Below are positions 49,237 through 57,321 of a stretch of DNA of 64,000 nt, piece after piece; the first letter of the stretch is position 1, and each line of letters opens with the position of its first letter. The DNA lies in NCBI RefSeq assembly GCF_002127535.1, contig NZ_MUBJ01000013.1, positions 62,001 to 126,000 of the forward strand. The letters are read 5' to 3'. A program made the translations under genes and the position numbers. Under the pieces are notes generated by a model. The model saw only the letters and a list, made by a program, of their open reading frames with translations. It was not told the DNA's origin and searched no databases. This DNA comes from Xenorhabdus vietnamensis. Its GTDB lineage: Bacteria; Pseudomonadota; Gammaproteobacteria; Enterobacterales; Enterobacteriaceae.

Positions 49237-49728
49237 ATGAAGTACGATCACGTTGACCGATTACTGATACAGTGGGAACAGCAACGCCCAGACCTTGACC
49301 CGTCGTCAATGGGCGTTATTGGACGGCTATGTCGTGTAAACACAATTATTGAACAACGCTTGCAACATGCTTTCAAAGAACACGATCTAAGTGCCATTGA
49401 ATTTGATATCCTTGCGACACTGCGTCGCAATAACACACCAATTACACCTACTGAAATGTATCAATCAGTTATGCTCACTTCTGGAGCAATGAGCACCCGA
49501 ATCGAACATATGGTACAACGAGGATTGGTTGAGCGTATTGCCAATGAAGAAGACCGACGTAGTTGCAAAGTTTTTCTGACATCAGAAGGAAAGGCATTAA
49601 TAGACAAAGCAGTGGAAAGTCATTTAGAGAACCAAAAAAAGATTCTCGAACCGTTGACTGAAACTCAACAAGAGCAGCTTGCAACATTGCTAAGACATTG
49701 GTTGCTGACCAATGAATCAGCTATCTGA
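49237..49728 (+). CDS. MarR-family transcription regulator
   Basis: A 163-residue winged-helix regulator. The recognition region is MLTSGAMSTRIEHMVQRGLV and the wing RIANEEDRRSCKVFLTSEG (D-R-R-S). Such proteins repress efflux genes and leave DNA on binding aromatic compounds. It is divergent from the EamA/FMN-reductase pair. TATCTTT-type palindromes lie on both sides of the gene, and autoregulation is likely. Confidence 0.9.
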   Translation: MKYDHVDRLLIQWEQQRPDLDPSSMGVIGRLCRVNTIIEQRLQHAFKEHDLSAIEFDILATLRRNNTPITPTEMYQSVMLTSGAMSTRIEHMVQRGLVERIANEEDRRSCKVFLTSEGKALIDKAVESHLENQKKILEPLTETQQEQLATLLRHWLLTNESAI

Positions 49729-49789
49729 GTTTTTTGAATTACCCAAAAAGTATCTTTCTTGAAAAATATTATTAATCCAACCATAAAAT

Positions 49790-49809
49790 ATATCTTTCAT
49801 TAAAGATAT
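49790..49809. promoter_or_regulatory. Second TATCTTT palindrome, behind marR
   Basis: Arms ATATCTTT and AAAGATAT are separated by four bases. The sequence shares the core of the palindrome at 49147-49164. A further half-site AAGTATCTTT lies at about 49748. It is between two convergent genes, not in an obvious promoter. Confidence 0.5.
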
Positions 49810-49819
49810 TTAAAAAATT

Positions 49820-49841
49820 CGCCCTGACTTATGCCAGGGCG
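49820..49841 (-). terminator. Terminator of the TonB receptor gene
   Basis: Stem CGCCCTG / CAGGGCG with an 8-base loop; on the minus strand it is followed by AATTTTTTAAAT. Confidence 0.8.
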
Positions 49842-49884
49842 AACTGTTTCTAATCTAAGAAGATAATGCTAATAATAGAAAATA

Positions 49885-51885
49885 TTAGAACTTAACATTC
49901 ATTCTTGCCCAATACGTACGGCCAGGCTCGTTTACTGCTGTGTTGCCAGAATAACCAAAGCCCTGATTTCCCGCTAAGTTAAGGTGTTCGCTATAAGCTT
50001 TATTAAAAATGTTATCAACGCCAGCACTGATTTGAACATTTTTAGTCACTTTATAGGCTGCATTTGCAGATAAAATAGCAAATCCTTTACTGCTACCAAA
50101 ATCTTGGCCGACAACGTTACCTTCATTGATTGCCACTCGGTGTTGGCTATTTACCAAACGCAACAAACCGTTGCTAGTCCAATCACCATATTCCCAAGTT
50201 AGACCAAAACGCGCTTCCAAAGGTGGGATCTGAGGTAACGGACGATGATTAGTAGTATTTTGCGCCCAAGAATACGCTAAGCTGGCATCGGTTTTCCAAT
50301 GTTCGTTAAACTTATAAGCAAGTCCCGTTTCTCCACCCATAATGGTGGCATTAATGTTGTGAGCCCGGTCTTTGTTTCTGTAGTTAAATAGAATGAAATC
50401 ATTCACTTTACCAACATATGCCGATACCCAACCTTTCAGTTGGTTATCGTTATACTGAGCACCGATATCCAGCTGGGTAGTTTTTTCGGTTTTTACATTC
50501 GTGAAAACATTTTCACCTGCTTTACCTGAAAATATCTCCCAGTAATCAGGGAAACGCTCGGTATAACCAACACCGGCATAGAACATCAAAGGAGCGTCTT
50601 TCAGATTATGTTCAAACCGGACAAAGCCAGCGGGAAGGGTTTCTTTGCGCTCTTGTTGGGTAGAGTATTTATATGCCGTTGCACGATCCAAACGAGCACC
50701 ACTAATAACTTTACTCTGTCCTGTTGCATCCCACGTTAATTCGCCAAAAATACCATAGTTGTGGAAACGTGCGTTTTTCTGCCAACCCATCCTTTTAGCT
50801 TTATCCATGTCATGATCGGTATTAGAACGATGGGTATTTGTTTGCATATCTACACCGCTCTGCAATTTGAAATCTTCCCAAATCCAAGTACCCATCATAC
50901 GGCCACCCATGGTAAGACGATCCGGTTCTGAAATCATTCCCGTATGCCCAGGTAGAGGTGTGCGCATGGAATAATTATCCATTACGTGATCGGTGTGGTT
51001 GTAGTAAAAATTGCTTTCGAATTTGTCAAACACTTCACCAATATTGGATTTTTCAAAACGTACGCCAAAACTTTTGCGTTTGAATTGAGAGCCGTCCATA
51101 TAACGCGTAGCATAGCTTGCTTCACCATCACCTTGTCCGGCGCTTAGTTCCAATAACGTATTTTCATCAGGTGTTAATCCCAATGCGATATCGGTATTCC
51201 ATTTATCCCAACGGGAAGGAACGCGATGGCCATTACCATCTTTATAATCATTGGAACGGGATTTATTACCAATCAAACGGATATAACCCAGCTCATTGCC
51301 AATACTAAGGTCAGCATTACCATCCCAACGCCCATTGGAACCAATAACTGTACTGACATTACCTTGTGCGCCAAATTGTTCAAACTGAGGGCGAGTACGT
51401 TCGAAACGGATAGTTCCCGCTGAATTTCCTGCTCCCCAAAGTACTGTTTGAGGGCCTTTCACTAAACTCAAAACATCATAACTTTCTGGTGAAATATAAG
51501 AACTTGGCGCATCCATACGTCCACCACAAGAACCCAGGATTTCACTATCATCAATCAGCATTCTCAGACGCGAACCAAACATGCCACGGAATACGGGATC
51601 ACCGTTAGTACCACCATTGCGGATCTGTGAAAAACCGGGAATAGTTTTCAGGTAATCAGAACCATCGCTGGCGGGAATTGGTTGACGAGGCGTTTTTAGT
51701 GAAGAAGCCACTTCAAGTGGCGACGTTGCCGGAGCTGTTACAGTTATTACTACTTCACTGTCACTTTCTGTGTGTGTTTCTTTGGTGTGTTTCACATTGG
51801 CAGCCCAGCCACTGGTTGGTATGGAAAGTGCGATAGCCAAAGCAGCTGTCAGAGGTGATACACGAAATAATTGTGCAGCAGACAT
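49885..51885 (-). CDS. TonB-dependent copper-type outer-membrane receptor
   Basis: A 666-residue receptor. Signal peptide about 1-28 (SGWAA). A His-containing spacer (KHTKETHTESDSE) is followed by the TonB box EVVITVTAP. The plug (about 60-190) has RNGGTNGDPVFRGMFGSRLR and the distinctive SEILGSCGGRMDAP, as in OprC/NosA-like copper receptors. The 22-strand barrel ends WARMNVKF. These proteins take up copper, or are needed for loading of copper enzymes. It is preceded on the same strand by a His-rich DUF2946 gene (86 bases), another copper-associated family. Regulation by copper or zinc is likely but no site was found. Confidence 0.9.
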   Translation of the reverse strand: MSAAQLFRVSPLTAALAIALSIPTSGWAANVKHTKETHTESDSEVVITVTAPATSPLEVASSLKTPRQPIPASDGSDYLKTIPGFSQIRNGGTNGDPVFRGMFGSRLRMLIDDSEILGSCGGRMDAPSSYISPESYDVLSLVKGPQTVLWGAGNSAGTIRFERTRPQFEQFGAQGNVSTVIGSNGRWDGNADLSIGNELGYIRLIGNKSRSNDYKDGNGHRVPSRWDKWNTDIALGLTPDENTLLELSAGQGDGEASYATRYMDGSQFKRKSFGVRFEKSNIGEVFDKFESNFYYNHTDHVMDNYSMRTPLPGHTGMISEPDRLTMGGRMMGTWIWEDFKLQSGVDMQTNTHRSNTDHDMDKAKRMGWQKNARFHNYGIFGELTWDATGQSKVISGARLDRATAYKYSTQQERKETLPAGFVRFEHNLKDAPLMFYAGVGYTERFPDYWEIFSGKAGENVFTNVKTEKTTQLDIGAQYNDNQLKGWVSAYVGKVNDFILFNYRNKDRAHNINATIMGGETGLAYKFNEHWKTDASLAYSWAQNTTNHRPLPQIPPLEARFGLTWEYGDWTSNGLLRLVNSQHRVAINEGNVVGQDFGSSKGFAILSANAAYKVTKNVQISAGVDNIFNKAYSEHLNLAGNQGFGYSGNTAVNEPGRTYWARMNVKF

Positions 51886-51970
51886 AAAAATCCCTTAATT
51901 AGTAACAAATAGCCGTACAGAATTATGCAAGGCAAGAAAAATAAAATGATTTATTTCAAACGAATAGAGA

Positions 51971-52447
51971 CTAATTAAGGGGTGGGGCACGTGGCTGTGA
52001 TTCGCCGTAAAAAAGCCGAATAGTTGGGCCAGAAAAACGTGATGCTGGTGGTGCTCGAGACACCATAAGCGTCAGTAAAATGAAAGGAACAAAACCCCCT
52101 GCCAATAATGGCAGGTTAATCAGAAGTTGGCAGTAACCACAAGCAATATCATCCATCAATCCCATATGGATATGATCAGCACCATGATGGTTCATGGAAT
52201 GGGATGATAGCGATGCTTGGTCGTGACTTGTTTTATGGTGACTATTGTTATCACTATTTTGCATATCAGACACAGACATGCAGTGGTTCATTCCGCTTTC
52301 ACACATTTCGTTTTCACAATAGTGTTCCAGCGTTTTCGATACCACTGGCGCAATGAACAGCATCAAAATCGCTAGTAAGGCGATAAAAGCAGGTGTCCGA
52401 CGTTGTGATAAGCGAAAAAGTGATAACAAGTTAATAACCCAAATCAA
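51971..52447 (-). CDS. DUF2946 membrane protein, His/Met-rich, copper-associated
   Basis: A 158-residue protein with a first membrane helix (ALLAILMLFIAPVV), then a periplasmic loop rich in His, Met, Ser and Asp (CENEMCESGMNHCMSVSDMQ and SLSSHSMNHHGADHIHMG) and the family motif CGYCQLLINLPLL in the second helix. Such loops suit Cu(I)/Cu(II) binding. It is directly upstream of the copper-type TonB receptor on the same strand. It probably delivers or buffers copper; the exact role is unknown. Confidence 0.8.
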   Translation of the reverse strand: MIWVINLLSLFRLSQRRTPAFIALLAILMLFIAPVVSKTLEHYCENEMCESGMNHCMSVSDMQNSDNNSHHKTSHDQASLSSHSMNHHGADHIHMGLMDDIACGYCQLLINLPLLAGGFVPFILLTLMVSRAPPASRFSGPTIRLFYGESQPRAPPLN

Positions 52448-52636
52448 TTTCTACGATTGGGCGCTAATCTTACTGCATTTTTGATGTATTTGTTCAAATA
52501 TTTTTTTGGGCAAGGTAAGTATTGAAGAATATTTTATTAAATGAAGCAATGATAAATGAGTGTGAAAAATATACTAGCCATCTTCATAGGAGATAGCCAG
52601 TAACAACCCATTCTCCATTACAGTTTATATTAACTT

Positions 52637-52795
52637 TTAAATGGGTTGCCAACATACACTCTTACATATATTTATTTCTTTGTCTTTATCTTCAGCATAA
52701 GATAATTGAATGCTTCCCATCAGAAGAAATACAACAAATAATTTAGTTAACATAGAATAAAAAACACTGCCAAGATTATTTTTCAAAAACACCAT
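52637..52795 (-). CDS. Small secreted peptide, 52 residues, function unknown
   Basis: The frame starts at ATG 52795 with GGAGTGAAG in front (an upstream TTG adds 12 residues). Hydrophobic residues 16-34 (LTKLFVVFLLMGSIQLSYA) form a signal peptide with a good cleavage site after SYA. The mature peptide would be about 18 residues, EDKDKEINICKSVCWQPI, with two cysteines spaced C-x3-C. I do not recognise it. It could be a small bacteriocin, a toxin, a metal-binding peptide or a leader. It lies upstream of the copper genes on the same strand but is separated by 190 bases. Confidence 0.5.
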   Translation of the reverse strand: MVFLKNNLGSVFYSMLTKLFVVFLLMGSIQLSYAEDKDKEINICKSVCWQPI

Positions 52796-52879
52796 TATCT
52801 TCACTCCATTAAGCAAGAAAATTACTAACAATGACTTTATTTCATTAAATAAAATTTTAAGGTTTTTGTATAATGAAAG

Positions 52880-52901
52880 ATGGTTATCAATTGATAACCA
52901 T
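52880..52901. promoter_or_regulatory. 22-base perfect palindrome upstream of the aminotransferase
   Basis: Arms ATGGTTATCAA and TTGATAACCAT touch without a spacer, in the 343-base gap between the small peptide and the aminotransferase. It is a clear dimer-binding site, but no regulator gene is adjacent. It only loosely resembles a Fur box. Confidence 0.6.
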
Positions 52902-53138
52902 TAATCCCGACGGGTGATTTTTAATCTGATTTATTTAAAAACAATACGAAACAAAAATCGCATTATTTCGTTATACTTTCGCAGTCAGACGCAGTTGCAG
53001 CACTGTTCAGCAACTTATCATCGTATGTTGTTTCATTTACGTAAGTAAACTCATAACTAATGATTTGATAATTGAGATTTAACTTGAGTACAATTTCATA
53101 GCAAACTCTTTGTGACAACCTTGTGTAAGGAGTTAAAA

Positions 53139-54485
53139 ATGTCAGATAGCTATCCGTTTAAAACCAGTTGTTTGCAAACACTGAATCTTAAATCACATTG
53201 GATGCCGTTCAGTGCTAACCGTCATTTTCAACAAGACCCACGTTTAATTGTCTCCTCAGAAGGAAACTGGTTGATCGATGATCAAGGTCGGCGCATTTAT
53301 GACAGTTTGTCAGGTTTATGGACATGCGGGGCAGGCCATACACGCACTGAAATTCGTCAGGCTGTTTCGGAACAATTGGGTACACTAGATTATTCTCCTG
53401 GTTTCCAACATGGACATCCTTTGTCATTTAAATTGGCAGATAAAATTGCCAGTCTTATGCCCGGTGATTTGAATCATGTATTTTTTACCAGCTCAGGGTC
53501 GGAAGCTGCCGATACTGCAGTAAAAATGGCTCGTGCTTACTGGCGAATTCAAGGACAACCCACAAAGACTAAGTTTATTGGGCGGGCCCGTGGTTATCAT
53601 GGGGTCAATATCGCAGGAACCAGCCTTGGTGGTATTGGTGGAAATCGCAAGATGTTTGGTCAGTTTATGGATGTTGACCATCTGCCACATACATTACAAT
53701 CTAATATGGCTTTTACTAAAGGAATACCATCAACGGGTGGCCATGAACTGGCTGATGAATTACTGAAGCTGATTGAACTACATGATGCCAGTAATATTGC
53801 TGCTGTTATCGTCGAGCCTCTTGCTGGATCTGCTGGTGCTATTATCCCGCCACAAGGCTACTTACAACGTTTGCGGGAAATCTGTACTCAACACGATATC
53901 TTGCTGATTTTCGATGAAGTGATTACCGGTTTCGGACGTTTGGGACGTTGGAGCGGTGCTGAGTATTTTGGTGTTACACCTGATATTCTCAATTTCGCTA
54001 AGCAAGTTACCAACGGTGCAATTCCTCTGGGAGGTGTCGTTGCGTCCAGTGAGATCTACGATGCTTTTATGTCTCAACCTTTACCTGAACATATGATTGA
54101 GTTCAGCCACGGTTATACCTATTCAGCTCATCCCGTAGCTTGTGCAGCAGGATTAGCTTCCTTAGAACTACTGGAAAAAGAAAATTTACTGCAACAATCC
54201 ACTGAGTTAGCCCCACATTTTGAACAAGCAATACATGAGCTGAAACATTGCCCGAATGTGGTAGACATTCGTAATTGTGGGCTGGTGGGAGCCATTCAAC
54301 TTGTTCCACGGGACGGAGATGCGTCAATACGTCCATTTGATGCTGGCATTGCATTATGGAAAGCGGGTTTTTATGTACGTTTTGGTGGTGATGCGTTGCA
54401 ATTTGGTCCAATGTTTAATGCTAAAACTGATGATCTTGATCGTCTTTTTAACGCTGTTGGTGATGTTCTACACCGGATTAAATAA
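53139..54485 (+). CDS. Omega-amino acid:pyruvate aminotransferase
   Basis: A 448-residue class III PLP aminotransferase, the size of beta-alanine:pyruvate aminotransferases. Visible: HWMPFSANRHFQQDPRL at the start (substrate-entry loop typical of omega-transaminases), FFTSSGSEAADTAVKMARAY, RARGYHGVN, VEPLAGSAG, IFDEVITGFGRLG and the Schiff-base Lys288 in NFAKQVTNGAIPLGG. It converts beta-alanine or other omega-amino acids and amines with pyruvate into semialdehyde and alanine. The GTG/TTG openings upstream are less likely than ATG 53139, which has AAGGAG nearby. Directly after it lies a relic of mmsA, the usual operon partner that would oxidise the semialdehyde. Confidence 0.9.
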   Translation: MSDSYPFKTSCLQTLNLKSHWMPFSANRHFQQDPRLIVSSEGNWLIDDQGRRIYDSLSGLWTCGAGHTRTEIRQAVSEQLGTLDYSPGFQHGHPLSFKLADKIASLMPGDLNHVFFTSSGSEAADTAVKMARAYWRIQGQPTKTKFIGRARGYHGVNIAGTSLGGIGGNRKMFGQFMDVDHLPHTLQSNMAFTKGIPSTGGHELADELLKLIELHDASNIAAVIVEPLAGSAGAIIPPQGYLQRLREICTQHDILLIFDEVITGFGRLGRWSGAEYFGVTPDILNFAKQVTNGAIPLGGVVASSEIYDAFMSQPLPEHMIEFSHGYTYSAHPVACAAGLASLELLEKENLLQQSTELAPHFEQAIHELKHCPNVVDIRNCGLVGAIQLVPRDGDASIRPFDAGIALWKAGFYVRFGGDALQFGPMFNAKTDDLDRLFNAVGDVLHRIK

Positions 54486-54500
54486 AGGGAATTAAGAAAT

Positions 54501-54593
54501 ATGCAAACTATAGCTGGGCATAAAAATGGATTCTTTATCGGTGGTTGCCTATTTGATCGCGTTACACCTGAAATGCCGATTTATCAGGAATAA
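54501..54593 (+). pseudogene. Relic of methylmalonate-semialdehyde dehydrogenase (mmsA)
   Basis: A 30-codon frame reads MQTIAG then HKNGFFIGGCLFDRVTPEM and ends IYQE. The second part matches an internal block of MmsA-type dehydrogenases (family pattern NGYFVGGTLFD-x-VTPEM-x-IY-EEIFGP). The first codons match the start. The middle of the gene and everything after IYQE is gone, so at least two deletions occurred. It sits 15 bases after the omega-aminotransferase, as intact mmsA usually does. Confidence 0.7.
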
Positions 54594-54649
54594 ATTTTGG
54601 AGCCTGTTTTATGTATAGTTCAGGTATCCAGTTTATTAATCCATCTAAG

Positions 54650-54671
54650 TGGGCGGTATCTTTACCGCCCA
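54650..54671. terminator. Terminator after the aminotransferase gene
   Basis: Stem TGGGCGGTA / TACCGCCCA with a 4-base loop, 165 bases after the stop. No long T run. Confidence 0.6.
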
Positions 54672-54810
54672 AACTTACCAGCCATTAAATTCATAAAAAT
54701 TATAATGGGGAGCTGCATCATATAGTTGACAAAAAGTTGTGGTGAAAAATGGTGTCATCGTGTTAGTAAATAAGTCCACAATAAACTTAACGAATCATCT
54801 AAAAAATAAT

Positions 54811-55239
54811 ATGAAAACAAATGAAGTCATGGAGTTAATTGAAAGCAAATACCCAAAATCCGGTCGTTGGGTGTTTGGTGATTCTCCCGCTATGCACGAT
54901 GAATTAGCTCAATTGGTTACCAAAGGTATTAAAACGGCGACGACTTGCCCGTTTTACGCCTACCATTCTTATGAGTCAGAGGATGGTAAAATTACAGTTG
55001 GCAATTACTATATTGTCTTCGACAGTAAAGAGCATCCTGTTTGTGTTGCCAGAGTCACAGCCATGCACTTAATGCAATTTTCTGAAATGACCGAAGAACT
55101 GGCATGGAAAGAAGGAGAGGGAGATAGGAGTTTGCTTCATTGGCAATTAGAACATCAACGTTTTTTCGAAAAAATAGGCGATTTTTCGCCAGAAATGGAA
55201 ATTGTTGTGATCGAATTTAAGGTAGCTGAAGTTCTATAA
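54811..55239 (+). CDS. ASCH domain protein
   Basis: A 142-residue ASCH (PUA-like) protein. Family blocks: RWVFGDSPAMHDELAQLV, KGIKTATTCPFYAY (the G-x-K-T-A-T core, about 39-53) and HWQLEHQRFFEK near the C-terminus. ASCH proteins bind RNA or hydrolyse modified nucleosides such as N4-acetylcytidine; which applies is unknown. No good ribosome site precedes ATG 54811, and an in-frame GTG at 54739 would add 24 residues. Confidence 0.8.
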   Translation: MKTNEVMELIESKYPKSGRWVFGDSPAMHDELAQLVTKGIKTATTCPFYAYHSYESEDGKITVGNYYIVFDSKEHPVCVARVTAMHLMQFSEMTEELAWKEGEGDRSLLHWQLEHQRFFEKIGDFSPEMEIVVIEFKVAEVL

Positions 55240-55467
55240 TTAATACAGATCATCACATTTTCCTCCTGAGTATTTTGAACTCCTCCCCATCAAAAACTGG
55301 ATACTCTTGCCGCTTTAATGCGGCTTATATCTATTGCAACCTACGTCTACAGTCAGAGAGTATTGAAGAAATTATATCTACAAACAGTAGACGAAATTAT
55401 CATTCTGTTTTTACTGGATATTTGCCATCATTTTACTTACCTCTTGGAAGCCAAATAAATTTCTATT

Positions 55468-55570
55468 ATGCAAAGTAACAGTTCTATTCTGTTGTTGACT
55501 TTATCAGTTGCAGTTTTTGGAGTTATTACTACCGAAATAGCCGTGATTGGGTTACTTCCACAACTTGATA
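55468..55570 (+). pseudogene. N-terminal stub of an MFS transporter
   Basis: About 34 codons read SILLLTLSVAVFGVITTEIA then VIGLLPQLDMDIN, the typical first helix of DHA1-type MFS transporters. At about 55570 the sequence changes to the Tn3 relic on the other strand. The rest of the transporter is missing. Confidence 0.7.
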
Positions 55571-56113
55571 TGGATATCAATGTCCGTGTTATTGTTGTAG
55601 ATCATGTCGTACAGCGAATGACCTTCGTACTCGTTCAGGCCAATATTTTTCGCATTAACTACCACGTAATTGGCGAGCAGCGTGTATAGGGAGATGCTAG
55701 ACGAAGCACAACGCCTGTAGGCATTTTGACGGCGGTGTATTGAAAATCCTTCTGATTCGGCACGGATAATATTGAGTGCGGTGATACCGTCATCCCGCTG
55801 TACCAAAGCGATAAGCTGATCAGTGATTGCTGTGGGCAACGATGAAACAGCAACATCCAGGCGATTTTCTTCCGTGATAAATGCGCTACTGAACATGTCT
55901 TGTAGCGTTCGATAAGATGGAATGATCAACTTTTGATGACCAAAATACGCCAGCAGCTGACGGAATGCATTGTGCCCTTTGGGATAGTAACGTAACAAAT
56001 ATCCGAGATGAGATTCTATTTCAGCCGTGTATTGAGGGGACCAGTTTCGGTAACCAAAAAGCGAGAGTATTGCCTGTTGTTGGCTGCGCATATAACTGGA
56101 AAAAAGAATAGTT
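55552..56113 (-). pseudogene. Internally deleted Tn3-family transposase
   Basis: The minus-strand frame (start visible at 56091) begins with the Tn3 TnpA N-terminal domain (DUF4158-type: AILSLFGYRNWSPQYTAEIE, YYPKGHNAFRQLLAYFGHQ). It then jumps to the C-terminal catalytic region (ANYVVVNAKNIGLNEYEGHS, LYDMIYNNNTDI). Between the two a frameshift is visible: NQKDFQYTAVK continues in another frame at 55700-55760. Several hundred residues are missing. No terminal inverted repeats were found. Confidence 0.75.
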
Positions 56114-56251
56114 GGTTCTCTGACCAGTAATGGAAACCAAGATATTTTGGCTGAAACCCCGAAAAAGCACCTTACCTTGATTTCTCAAAAAAAGGCCATG
56201 ATATTCTGGAACTGCGTTGGTTCGCTCCTGCAAATAGTTCTTGGGGAACAA

Positions 56252-56744
56252 GTAACGCTACCGGGCGTGCCTAAGCCTTCTTGCGAGCTTCGAAGATGAC
56301 ATGGCGAAGAAAGCAAAAGACAAGGTAATCAACACTAAGTTGTATCTTCCAATGGAGAGTATCAACTGCATGTAAGTAGAAAGCTGTTTTCCGTGATCAA
56401 GAAACTATTCTTCATGCATTTGTTGAAGGACAGTCACATGCACCACTTGAAGTGATCAGGTAGATTGCTCTCGCATACGCGTATGCGAGAGCAATATTTT
56501 AGGCACATAAAATTGCTCGCATTTTCCCTGTCTCATTTTACCTTTTTCCCGAATATTCCCTCAGATTCAGACTGAAGCTTGATCAGTGCCTCGAGCATGT
56601 CATCCTGATTCAATGATCTCTGGGACTAACCAGAAGATAAGACATTGTCACCGGCAGAGATATTCTATCGATTGACTGCATAAATAGTAATCATTCCCAC
56701 CTCTGCACAAACTTTCTCTGTTAATGCGACAGAACCTCTTAGAG
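56252..56744. other. Gene-free stretch with decayed sequence
   Basis: No credible gene. It holds the 32-base palindrome at 56464-56495 and a short minus-strand frame (56534-56617; MLEALIKLQSESEGIFGKK) after GGATGAC, too short to support. Confidence 0.5.
56464..56495. repeat. 32-base perfect palindrome
   Basis: Arms ATTGCTCTCGCATACG and CGTATGCGAGAGCAAT abut without a spacer, all 16 pairs matching, followed by ATTTT. It could be a terminator for something on the plus strand, a recombination site or an IS-related hairpin. Confidence 0.8.
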
Positions 56745-57305
56745 TCAACCTATTTGCGCTATAATTTTGTTGGAAATTTCTTCCACCTCATACAATTTGT
56801 GGATCGTGATACCATGGATTAATGTTGACTTAAGCGGGATTATAATGTCGTGAATTGGGTTGTGTAACCACAGAGCTACAAAATAACACCAAGGTAAATT
56901 AAGTTGCCTCACTTCATAGCCTTGCTGTTGAACTCTGCTATCCATTTCTGCTGCAAGGAGCGCCTCAACTGTCGAGATGAGCATCGGGCCATCAAGGGTC
57001 ATTGAAGAGACGATGAGATTTGCATCGTGCATGTTCAAATGGAGATCGGACACAGCAGAGCCGCCTGACCACAATAGATACCGCCAACCTGTAGCGCGGG
57101 CAGCCTTGATCAAGGATTTCGTTTTTTCAAATTCATTGCAATCGACATAGTACATTTTAATCGGGTTCGACGATGAGATGTCGTTGGTATTTATTTTATT
57201 GTTTGTATCAGCTTCGCTAAGCGAGCCTCCATCTATAATATCTTGCAAAAAAGAAACTATAACACTATCTGCCCCGCTTGGATCACTCACAAAGGTAATA
57301 GTCAT
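56745..57305 (-). CDS. Unknown protein, partner of the cysteine protease
   Basis: A 186-residue protein that I do not recognise. The first 50 residues are Ser/Asp/Asn-rich and may be flexible. The remaining part has YYVDCNEFEKTKSLIKAARA, RYLLWSGGSAVSDLHLNMHD and LPWCYFVALWLHNPIHDIII, suggesting an alpha/beta fold with a hydrophobic C-terminal third. There is no signal peptide. It begins 16 bases after the papain-like protease stop on the same strand, so the two are almost certainly co-transcribed. It may be an inhibitor, an immunity protein, a chaperone or a second effector. Confidence 0.6.
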   Translation of the reverse strand: MTITFVSDPSGADSVIVSFLQDIIDGGSLSEADTNNKINTNDISSSNPIKMYYVDCNEFEKTKSLIKAARATGWRYLLWSGGSAVSDLHLNMHDANLIVSSMTLDGPMLISTVEALLAAEMDSRVQQQGYEVRQLNLPWCYFVALWLHNPIHDIIIPLKSTLIHGITIHKLYEVEEISNKIIAQIG

Positions 57306-57321
57306 TTGCGTACCTCATGTA

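Noticed and set aside
52880-52901. Fur box at the 22-base palindrome
   Set aside because: It lacks the GATAAT hexamer arrangement expected of Fur sites; kept only as an unassigned palindrome.
55275-55467. Short frame before the MFS stub
   Set aside because: No ribosome site and no recognisable motif; it may be decayed DNA.
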